64,000 nucleotides of DNA from an uncultured Desulfosoma sp. GTDB lineage: Bacteria; Desulfobacterota; Syntrophobacteria; Syntrophobacterales; DSM-9756. Location: positions 1 through 64,000 of the forward strand of contig CALGPN010000046.1 in the NCBI GenBank assembly GCA_937960435.1, written 5' to 3'. Both the position numbers and the translations under genes were made by a program. The notes under the pieces were generated by a model. That model worked only from the letters and a program-made list of their open reading frames with translations, did no database searches and was not told the DNA's origin. The number at the start of each line of letters is the position of its first letter. Position 1 is the stretch's first letter. Below, piece by piece: positions 1 to 5,797 of the stretch.

Positions 1-1
1 G

Positions 2-196
2 GCTGGCTTGATCAAGCGGGCAACTTGCCACACGTTCCGGCACTCCTTCGCCACGCACCTGCTTGCCGATGGCTACGACATTCGCACAGTGCAGGAGTTG
101 CTGGGGCACAAGGACGTGAGGACAAGGATGATTGACACCCATATCCTCAACAACCGGGGAGGAAGGGGTGTCAAGAGCCCCGTGGACGATTTGTAG
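2..196 (+). CDS. Integron integrase (IntI-type tyrosine recombinase), C-terminal part; catalytic Tyr replaced by Asp
   Basis: Only the last ~64 codons are in the window; the frame is open to the left edge. The [12 protein letters not shown] block carries the HxxR active-site motif. [16 protein letters not shown] follows, with the second conserved His in LGH. The tail [13 protein letters not shown] is typical of IntI proteins and unlike XerC/XerD. IntI family members read TTMIYTHVL at the nucleophile; here the codons at 128-142 read M-I-D-T-H, so the nucleophilic Tyr is Asp (GAC at 134-136). One substitution (TAC to GAC) would explain it. Without this Tyr no covalent DNA-3'-phosphotyrosyl intermediate can form, so the protein is predicted to be inactive in strand transfer, though it may still bind attC or attI. 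Confidence 0.8.
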   Translation, partial: AGLIKRATCHTFRHSFATHLLADGYDIRTVQELLGHKDVRTRMIDTHILNNRGGRGVKSPVDDL

Positions 197-211
197 AGGA
201 GAAGCACGGGC

Positions 212-233
212 GTGTTAGAGAGAAACCATATAT
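212..233 (+). repeat. 22-bp direct repeat, copy 1
   Basis: It matches 335-356 at 19 of 22 positions; the three differences are adjacent (GAG here, TAA in copy 2). It lies just after the integrase stop codon. Confidence 0.8.
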
Positions 234-334
234 CACGCCGCTCCGAGCCTTATCGGCGATGTAGGTCTTTGAGTTCGGGAGGGTTATGCGTGTATTGGGG
301 CCAGGGTGTTATGCCGCGATTTCGCGGCCCAAAG

Positions 335-356
335 GTGTTATAAAGAAACCATATAT
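335..356 (+). repeat. 22-bp direct repeat, copy 2
   Basis: This is the second copy of the repeat at 212-233. It ends 25 bp before the start of the first cassette gene, so it may carry the attI/cassette junction or a binding site for the integrase. Confidence 0.8.
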
Positions 357-381
357 GCTATAGTTCGCAGGAGATAGTAAC

Positions 382-2082
382 ATGAATGACGACTCAGATA
401 AAAAAGACAATCAGGCTGCAATCGACCCATTTATATCAAGTGAGATTGCAAAGGGAATGGAACAGACGCAAATTGGCCGATACCATACAAAAGGCGGCCA
501 TGGTTTCGCTGCTGAAGATGCCAATGCACTTGCTGACAGAATCAGGCTAAGAAAAGTTGAAGTCACAGGTACATCTCAAGAGGCAAGTGGTGCTGACCGC
601 ATCGTGGATGGTGTACCTATTCAGACAAAATACTATCAGACAGCCTCATCAACAATCGATGCAGCCTTTGATTCTGAGTCTGGTATTTATAGATACAGGG
701 GGCAGCTTCTTGAAGTTCCGAAAGACCAATATGAAGACTGCGTCAAATTGATGAAGGAAAAGATTGCTCAGGGTAAAGTTCCCGGAGTAACGGACCCTTC
801 GGAAGCTGAGTGTCTGGTTAAAAGTGGCGAAGTTACGTATAAACAAGCACGTAACATTGCTAAAGCCGGCAATATTGATTCTCTCGTATTTGATGCTAAA
901 ACTCAGGCAATCACGACTTCTTATATTTTTGCGATCTCTTTCGCAGTACACTTTGCAAAAAGGAAATGGAATGGCGAAAGCAACGATAATGCTATTAAAG
1001 GCGCAATAGAAAGCGCGGTTGCAGCAGGGGGGACAACTCTAATAACGGGCATTATCTCAGCGCAGGTGTTGCGTAGTAGAGTAGCGGCTATTGGAGCTGT
1101 TCAGGCACGAAGTGTAGTTCGTTCTGTCTCATCAACATCCGCTGGTAAGAAAGTTATTGAAAGGCTTGCTCAAGCGTCGTTAGGGAAAGCCATATATGGC
1201 GCTGCGGCAGTCAATCATGTTGCCAAGCTCCTCCGGAGCAATGTCATTACATCAACTATCGCTACTGTAATAACTTCATCGCCCGATTTTTACCGTGCTG
1301 CGTTTTCTGGGTGTATCTCATGGCATCAGTTTACAAAAAATCTTCTTGTTAATGCAGGTGGAGTTGCTGCTGGTGCAGGCGGCTGGATGGGCGGAGCCGC
1401 CGCCGGTGCTGCACTGGGAAGTGCTGTGCCTGTAATCGGTACAGCAGCAGGTGGCATAATAGGTGGCATCATTGGCGCATTGGTTGGTGGTACCGCCGGA
1501 ACCGCGACAACAAAATGGGTAATGGACGGCCTAATTGAAGATGATGCAAAAAAAATGATCAAGCTTCTGCAGAGCGCTTTGGAAGACCTTGCAGCAGATT
1601 TTCTTCTCTCGGAGAGTGAAATTGAGGAGTTGAGTGGTATTATCAAAGACACAGTAGTGCCAAAATGGTTGAGGACAATGTATCAGTCCGGATCTTCCGA
1701 TAATGAACGTAAGGCATTTGCCTACAATGTTTTTGAATCGGCATGTGCTGCAATTATAAAAAAGCGCCCTAAAATACACCTTCCGCCAATAGAGAAAATA
1801 GAAAAGGAGATTAATCATATGGTTGAAGCCGTTGTGAATGTTAAAGAATGTGTCAATCCGAAAATTCGAGTCAACTGGAATCAAGGAAAATTAGCTTCTG
1901 ATGGTCTGCTCCGTGTTCATAGAATAGAGAACCAGAAATTAGCCTGCCAATTTGAAGAAATGAAAGATTTTACAGATTACATTGATCTGCAAACGGCAGA
2001 AAACGCAATAAGAAACAATGGCTACAATAAATACAAGAAATGTGCTCATTGTTGGGACAATAGCGTAGTATCCCTCATTTAA
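382..2082 (+). CDS. Cassette-borne protein with nuclease-like N-terminus and glycine-zipper membrane segment, function unknown
   Basis: The product has 566 aa. Residues ~33-90 hold a conserved-looking block, GHGFAAEDAN (39-48), then GADRIVDGVPIQTKYY (70-85). The D72...Q81-x-K83 arrangement resembles the GxD...QxK signature of Mrr-like PD-(D/E)xK endonucleases; this is inference from motif spacing only. The middle (~200-320) is Ala/Ser-rich with hydrophobic stretches. Residues ~324-379 form a long Gly/Ala-rich zipper with GGWMGGAAAG and GGIIGGIIGALVGG, typical of membrane-inserting helices. A charged helical region follows, then a C-terminal tail with CAHC. The start follows AGGAGA at a good distance. 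The gene is AT-richer than the chromosome and ends 11 bp before an attC-like site, so it is a cassette ORF. An immune, toxin or effector role is possible but not shown. Confidence 0.7.
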   Translation: MNDDSDKKDNQAAIDPFISSEIAKGMEQTQIGRYHTKGGHGFAAEDANALADRIRLRKVEVTGTSQEASGADRIVDGVPIQTKYYQTASSTIDAAFDSESGIYRYRGQLLEVPKDQYEDCVKLMKEKIAQGKVPGVTDPSEAECLVKSGEVTYKQARNIAKAGNIDSLVFDAKTQAITTSYIFAISFAVHFAKRKWNGESNDNAIKGAIESAVAAGGTTLITGIISAQVLRSRVAAIGAVQARSVVRSVSSTSAGKKVIERLAQASLGKAIYGAAAVNHVAKLLRSNVITSTIATVITSSPDFYRAAFSGCISWHQFTKNLLVNAGGVAAGAGGWMGGAAAGAALGSAVPVIGTAAGGIIGGIIGALVGGTAGTATTKWVMDGLIEDDAKKMIKLLQSALEDLAADFLLSESEIEELSGIIKDTVVPKWLRTMYQSGSSDNERKAFAYNVFESACAAIIKKRPKIHLPPIEKIEKEINHMVEAVVNVKECVNPKIRVNWNQGKLASDGLLRVHRIENQKLACQFEEMKDFTDYIDLQTAENAIRNNGYNKYKKCAHCWDNSVVSLI

Positions 2083-2093
2083 TAAAGTAATAG

Positions 2094-2167
2094 TCTGCGA
2101 ACAAGGCGCTCCACCGGACGGCAATTCCGCTGCGCTCCATTGCCGCCGGTGAGCTTGGTCGTTAGCC
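2094..2167 (+). other. attC-like recombination site closing cassette 1
   Basis: This is an imperfect palindrome of about 74 bp. The right end has CGTTAGCC (2160-2167), a GTTRRRY-type core. The left end has GCGAACA (2096-2102). The inner arms CACCGG-A-CGGCAAT (2112-2125) and ATTGCCGCCGGTG pair with one extra A unpaired, the extrahelical-base feature expected of a folded attC bottom strand. The terminal loop is short. The left core is a poor match to RYYYAAC. Its position directly after a cassette ORF supports the call. Confidence 0.7.
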
Positions 2168-2210
2168 CGCTTGTGCTACAATTGTAGTGCCAACAGATAG
2201 GTAAAGACCA

Positions 2211-2501
2211 ATGAACATCGAAGATATTTTAACCAAATTGAAAGAATTGAGACCTATAATCACCGCACGCTACAAAGCAAGGGAAATAGGTCTCTTCGGT
2301 TCTTTTGTTCGCGGAGAACAGAATGCAAACAGTGATATTGACATCCTGGCCGACTTTGAGGATGGGGCAGACTTGTTTGATTTGATAGGATTGACACTGT
2401 ACCTGGAAGAAACTTTCCAGCGTCCAGTGGATGTTGTTCCTAAACGCGCTCTGCGGGCAGAATTACAGGACTCAGTGCTCCGTGAGGTTGTGCTCGTATG
2501 A
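2211..2501 (+). CDS. mntA: MntA-like minimal nucleotidyltransferase antitoxin
   Basis: This 96-aa protein belongs to the minimal nucleotidyltransferase family. GSFVRGEQNANSDIDILADF (residues 31-50) contains the GSxxRG...SDxD catalytic motif, with the two metal-binding Asp in DID. In characterised MntA/HepT pairs the antitoxin AMPylates the HEPN toxin on a tyrosine close to its RNase active site and silences it. The next gene is a HEPN reading frame starting inside the last codons (ATGA overlap at 2498-2501), so the pair is translationally coupled. Both sit in one cassette between attC-like sites at 2094-2167 and 2831-2894, a common place for toxin-antitoxin modules. All catalytic residues look intact. 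Confidence 0.88.
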   Translation: MNIEDILTKLKELRPIITARYKAREIGLFGSFVRGEQNANSDIDILADFEDGADLFDLIGLTLYLEETFQRPVDVVPKRALRAELQDSVLREVVLV

Positions 2502-2836
2502 GAAACTATACGCTCTACCTGAAAGACATTCTGGTATCGATAGACAGTATTGAAAGATTCATCGCTGGGATGGATTTGTAAGCCTTTCAGTCCGATGACA
2601 AGACTGCCAGTGCGGTAATGAGAAAACTCGAAATCATCGGCGAGGCCGTGAAACAGATACCCGAAGAGATACGCCAGAAACATCCTCCAGTTCCTTGGAA
2701 AGAGATGGCAGGAATGAGAGACAAGTTGATACACTTCTATTTTGGGGTAGATTATCACTTGGTGTGGAGAGCAATCAAAGAACGGCTTCCTCAAGTTAAA
2801 CGGGAGATTCAGAAAATCCTGCAGGACGCGGGCTAA
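2498..2836 (+). pseudogene. hepT: HepT-like HEPN toxin (RNase) interrupted by an in-frame stop
   Basis: From the ATG at 2498 the frame reads MRNYTLYLKDIL...FIAGMDL, then TAA at 2579-2581 (codon 28), and continues in the same frame to the stop at 2834-2836. The continuation has [32 protein letters not shown] and a normal C-terminus. RDKLIHFY matches the Rx4HxY motif of HepT toxins: R and H for RNA cleavage, Y as the AMPylation site. Family members usually carry an acidic residue (E/D) at the stop position, so GAA to TAA would be a single change. The protein could restart at ATG 2618 (72 aa), keeping the motif but losing the first helix. Loss of the toxin with an intact antitoxin is the likely state, barring a sequencing error. 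Confidence 0.82.
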
Positions 2837-2894
2837 CATCTCGCTCCAGCGGGACGCGCCGCAAGCGGCGCGCCCCTGAGCTTGGACGTTGGGC
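2831..2894 (+). other. attC-like recombination site closing cassette 2
   Basis: The site runs from GGCTAAC (2831-2837), which contains the HEPN stop codon as is usual for cassette ORFs, to GTTGGGC (2888-2894), a perfect GTTRRRY core. The inner arms GCGGGACGCGCCGC (2849-2862) and GCGGCGCGCCCCTG pair almost fully around a tiny loop. Size (~64 bp) and layout fit an attC. The similar outer part, TGAGCTTGG before the right core, is shared with the site at 2094-2167. Confidence 0.75.
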
Positions 2895-3021
2895 GGAGCG
2901 CATGCATAGACTGGAATGCTCTAACGTTGGTGTCTAACAGGATGTTGAAATAGGGGGTTATGCCTCCCCCTGGATTTCGGGCAAACTCTTTTAAAGCTTG
3001 TCGGAAAAATGGCTTTCGACT
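2895..3021. other. Non-coding stretch after the last cassette
   Basis: No gene is visible. A GTCTAAC (2932-2938) matches the RYYYAAC left core of attC sites but has no partner. A G-run/C-run hairpin (GGGGG...CCCCC, about 2954-2972) follows. It may be the truncated start of another cassette end or the outer edge of the IS remnant. Confidence 0.4.
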
Positions 3022-3394
3022 TCAACTTTCACGATGTGCGACGTTTAAGAACTTTCTCTCCGGCTTTTTGTTTCCATCGGTAACATCCCGAGAACGGTCT
3101 TCCTGTGGGATGGTCCCACACCGGATCATCCAGAGAAAGACTGACGAACCGGCGAAAAAGAAAACGAAGGTCAAGATGTTCGATGAGAGACCGTTCGCCT
3201 CGAATGGTGCCCATCAATCGGAGCAGCAAGGCTTTCAAAAGCCTTTCCGGAGCAATCCCGGGGCGCCCGATGGGCGAGGACATCTTTCCAAATTTCGGGT
3301 CAAGGGCTCTCCGATGCCTTTCCACGGTCTCCTTCAGGGGCCGCAGGGGATGCTCCTTCTGCACTCGGGCTTCCAGGGACATGTACGAGAACAT
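3022..3394 (-). pseudogene. IS5-type transposase remnant (N-terminal part, frameshifted)
   Basis: Reading leftwards from ATG 3394, the frame gives MFSYMSLEARVQKEHPLRPL..., then GRPGIAPERLLKALLLRLMGTIRGERSLIEHLD and LFRRFVSLSLDDPVWDH. This is the conserved N-terminal domain (DUF772 type) of IS5-group DDE transposases. After VWDH the family sequence continues only in another frame (EDRSRDVT...ERKFLNVAHRES, stop at 3022-3024), so there is a one-base indel. The whole DDE catalytic part is missing. No convincing terminal inverted repeats were found. The fragment lies between the integron cassettes and the leuA-like gene and marks the right part of the accessory region. Confidence 0.8.
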
Positions 3395-3522
3395 TTTTCA
3401 CTGCCGATGAGCACGCTTTCTCATAGGCTCATCTCTCCATTTCATGAGCGATTTCCATGAGATGAGCATACCAGAAAAACAACATCTAAGCCCGAACTCT
3501 ATTTGTTTTTTTCAGCACCTTG

Positions 3523-5085
3523 CTACAGCCGAGGCTGCCAGCTTTCCATTTCGGTAAATTCGGAAACGGACGGTTCTTTGGTTTTCTGTTCCAGTTTGTT
3601 CAAAGCATTGACGAACGCTTTGGCGCTGGCCAGGACGATATCCGTTGCCACAGCGCGTCCTTGCACCATTTGGCCGTCTTCTTCCAAATGCACGTTGACT
3701 TCACCCAAAGCATCGGTTCCCGACGTGACGGCGTTGACTTCGTAGCGAAGCAGCCGTGGAAATCGATGAGTCATCTTGCAGATGGTTTTGAAGGCGGCAT
3801 CCACCGGTCCTTGGCCGAATCCGGCGTCTTGGCGCACCTGGCCGTCCATTTCCAATTGAACCGTGGCGTTGGGGACCGAGATGGATCCTGCGGAAACGTT
3901 CAAATAGAGGAGTTTGTAGCGTTGTGGAGGGGCGAGGATGGTCTCGTCCACGAGGTTTTCCAGGTCCGATTCGTAGATGTGTTCCTTGCGCTCCGCCAGC
4001 CCTTTGTAGGCTTCCCAGCATTGCCGCACGGCCTCCTCATCGACGGCGATGCCCATTTGCTCGAGTCGAGCGCGCAAGGCGTCCACGGACATGTCCTTGG
4101 CGACGGGTTCGGGCGCAACGTTCAGACCGAAATCCTTTGGGTCCATGATTTCATAGGGCGGTTGGGCGGATTCGTCGCCCAGTTGGGGGACGGTCGTTTC
4201 GTACACGAAAGCGTTGGCGCCCACCACGGGCTTATGCACCGCGAGGGTGATCCCTGTGAGGCGTTTGACGAGGCGGCATGTGGGGCCGATTTGAGTCGTG
4301 TCCACGCGGACTTCCGCTTGTAAACGGTCCCCGCGCGTCTTCAAAATCGCCACGACTTCTTCCAGCGGCGTATTTCCGGCCCGTTCCCCGATACCGTTGA
4401 TGGTCCCGTGGATTTGGGTCGCCCCGGCGGCGACCGCCGCCAAGGAATTGGCTGCAGCGAGCCCCAGGTCGTTGTGGCAATGGACACTCAGAATGACCCC
4501 GGAACCGTCCCCCAAGGCGGTCTTGACGGCACGGAAAACCATTTCGATTTCCAAGGGTGTGGCATAACCCACGGTGTCGGCAATGTTGATGACCGTGGCC
4601 CCGGCTTCGGCCACGGCCTTGGCCATGGCGACCACATCGTCTATGGAAGCCCGGAAGGCGTCCACAAGGGAAAATTCGACATCATCACATCGTTGCCTGG
4701 CCAGACGGACGGCTTTTTGCGCCAGATCCAGTGTCGCCGGAAAATCCCTTTTGAGGTAGTGACGCCGATAGAACGGCGACACGGGCGCAAAGGTATGCAG
4801 ACGAGGTCGGGAGTACCCCTCCAGGGCGCGCATGGCCACGTCGAAATCCATGGGGTTGGTGGCGCGAGCCAAAGCCGCGAGGACCGGCCCGGAAACCGTT
4901 TGGGCGATTTTGCGGACGGCCTCGAACTGCGCCTCGGAAGCCGCGGGGAAGCCGGCTTCGACCACATCCACGCCAAGACGCGCCAATTGAACGGCCAGGC
5001 GGACCTTTTCCGGGATGGTCAGCATGATTCCGGGCGATTTTTCTCCGTCGCGCAACGTAGTGTCAAAAAGAAGAATGGCGGGCAT
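3523..5085 (-). CDS. LeuA-family acyltransferase (2-isopropylmalate synthase-like), divergent paralogue
   Basis: This 520-aa protein has the LeuA layout: an N-terminal HMGL-like TIM barrel (TTLRDGE at ~9-15, EAGFP, DTVGY, SVHCHNDLGLA with metal-binding His), then the GIGERAGN loop, linker subdomains and a C-terminal LeuA allosteric domain with GQGPVDAAFK. Family members catalyse Claisen condensation of acetyl-CoA with a 2-oxo acid. Two deviations stand out. The RDGEQ motif reads RDGEK. The block that in LeuA reads HxSGIHQDG reads VYETTVPQLGDE, so its conserved His residues are gone. The substrate may therefore differ from 2-oxoisovalerate. No other leucine genes are nearby. A clear AAGGAGG precedes the ATG. 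The gene runs leftward, divergent from speD. Confidence 0.8.
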   Translation of the reverse strand: MPAILLFDTTLRDGEKSPGIMLTIPEKVRLAVQLARLGVDVVEAGFPAASEAQFEAVRKIAQTVSGPVLAALARATNPMDFDVAMRALEGYSRPRLHTFAPVSPFYRRHYLKRDFPATLDLAQKAVRLARQRCDDVEFSLVDAFRASIDDVVAMAKAVAEAGATVINIADTVGYATPLEIEMVFRAVKTALGDGSGVILSVHCHNDLGLAAANSLAAVAAGATQIHGTINGIGERAGNTPLEEVVAILKTRGDRLQAEVRVDTTQIGPTCRLVKRLTGITLAVHKPVVGANAFVYETTVPQLGDESAQPPYEIMDPKDFGLNVAPEPVAKDMSVDALRARLEQMGIAVDEEAVRQCWEAYKGLAERKEHIYESDLENLVDETILAPPQRYKLLYLNVSAGSISVPNATVQLEMDGQVRQDAGFGQGPVDAAFKTICKMTHRFPRLLRYEVNAVTSGTDALGEVNVHLEEDGQMVQGRAVATDIVLASAKAFVNALNKLEQKTKEPSVSEFTEMESWQPRL

Positions 5086-5239
5086 CGGTGTCCTCCTTAT
5101 CAGATGGTAACTGTGCTCCTCGTGCGGGAAAGCCCTCTTAGAGTGGGGCGATAGTGGCAGTGCCGTTGCTCTTTTGTCAACATGTTTGCGAACATGTGAA
5201 AAATGGGGGATGAAACTTGCTGGAGGCGTAAGATTTCCG

Positions 5240-5267
5240 TTGCATCCGGAAATTTTCTGTGTATAGT
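5240..5267 (+). promoter_or_regulatory. Sigma-70-type promoter for the speD-speE operon
   Basis: TTGCAT at 5240-5245, a 16-bp spacer and TATAGT at 5262-5267, preceded by TGTG (extended -10-like). Transcription would start near 5274, giving a leader of about 140 nt before speD. No other good promoter is seen in the 331-bp divergent gap. Confidence 0.6.
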
Positions 5268-5273
5268 GTGCCC

Positions 5274-5416
5274 GTTTGGCTCGCCTCCGTTTATGGCGTT
5301 AGGCTGGAAGCATGCGGTTAAGAGCCGAGTGCGGTTCCCCCCCATGAATTGGAGGTTTTTTGTTTTGTTAACCCCCAAAAAAGGTATACCCATGACGTGA
5401 GGAAGCGAAGAAGAAA
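5274..5416 (+). promoter_or_regulatory. Structured 5' leader of speD with terminator-like hairpin (candidate cis-regulatory RNA)
   Basis: Just after the predicted start site, GGCTC (5278-5282) can pair with GAGCC (5322-5326). This closes a multi-branch structure that includes a GCC...GGC hairpin and a GCATGC. Further on, a C-run and TGGAGG (about 5337-5355) can form a hairpin with one mismatch, followed at once by six T, which looks like an intrinsic terminator ahead of the coding region. Such a layout is typical of attenuators or riboswitches. I could not match it to a known family, so the call rests on structure seen by eye only. Confidence 0.3.
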
Positions 5417-5797
5417 ATGAAATCACTAGGAAAACACCTCATCGTTGAGCTCTATGACTGCGACTTCGGCCTCATCAACGATGTCTCCCAAGTGGAGAAA
5501 ATCCTTGTTGAGGCGGTCGCCATCTCCAAGGCCACCATTGTTCAACCAGTTTTCCACCAGTTTTCGCCGCACGGCGTGAGCGGCGTCGTGGTGATCGCCG
5601 AATCCCATTTTACCATCCACACATGGCCGGAATACGGCTATTGTGCCTTGGACATTTTCACGTGCGGCGAGCTGATCGACTCCGATGCGTCCCTTGAATA
5701 CTTGAAAAAGGCGTTTAAGGCAGGTAGCCTCTCTGTCATGGAGATCAAACGAGGGGTGTTGAATCTGCCGGCGGAAAGACTGAGACACAAGCCGTGA
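5417..5797 (+). CDS. speD: S-adenosylmethionine decarboxylase proenzyme (SpeD/SpeH type)
   Basis: This 126-aa prokaryotic AdoMetDC makes decarboxylated SAM, the aminopropyl donor for polyamines. Self-cleavage occurs between Glu62 and Ser63 in AESHFTIHTWPE, turning the Ser into the pyruvoyl group. The family's His68 and Cys83 (FTCG) are present. N-terminal GKHLIVELYDC is typical. Length is normal. The stop codon overlaps the start of the spermidine synthase gene (TGATG), so the two are coupled. Its substrate SAM would come from the metK product encoded at 26540-27721. Expression is probably controlled through the structured leader upstream. Confidence 0.95.
   Translation: MKSLGKHLIVELYDCDFGLINDVSQVEKILVEAVAISKATIVQPVFHQFSPHGVSGVVVIAESHFTIHTWPEYGYCALDIFTCGELIDSDASLEYLKKAFKAGSLSVMEIKRGVLNLPAERLRHKP

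Larger units (their letters stand above)
197..381 (+). other. attI-like spacer with direct and inverted repeats between integrase and first cassette
   Basis: This 185-bp gap holds two near-identical 22-bp direct repeats, GTGTTA + three variable bases + AGAAACCATATAT, at 212-233 and 335-356. A third GTGTTA stands at 306-311. At 313-328 there is a perfect inverted repeat, GCCGCGAT/TTCGCGGC allowing the central bases. Its place between intI and the first cassette is where an attI site and cassette promoter would be expected, but the exact crossover point cannot be fixed from the sequence. No ORF of note is present. A ribosome-binding stretch, AGGAGA, lies at about 369-374, just before the ATG at 382. 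Confidence 0.45.
2..2894 (+). mobile_element. Decayed integron: integrase 3' end, attI-like segment and two gene cassettes
   Basis: The segment runs from the 3' end of an IntI-type integrase through a repeat-containing spacer to two cassettes, each ending in an attC-like imperfect palindrome (2094-2167 and 2831-2894). The integrase and the cassettes lie on the same strand. In most integrons intI is divergent from the cassettes, so this is the rarer reversed layout known from Treponema denticola. The integrase lacks its catalytic tyrosine, so the array is probably frozen unless a second integrase acts on it. Base composition is visibly lower in GC than the genes after 3500, which fits acquired DNA. 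The left boundary lies outside the window. Confidence 0.65.

Noticed and set aside
2932-3523. Terminal inverted repeats of the IS5-type remnant (ACAGGATGTTGAAA near 2936 and a TTCAGCACCTTGCT near 3511)
   Set aside because: The two ends match only loosely, and the right one would lie inside the end of the leuA-like gene. Not enough to call IS ends.
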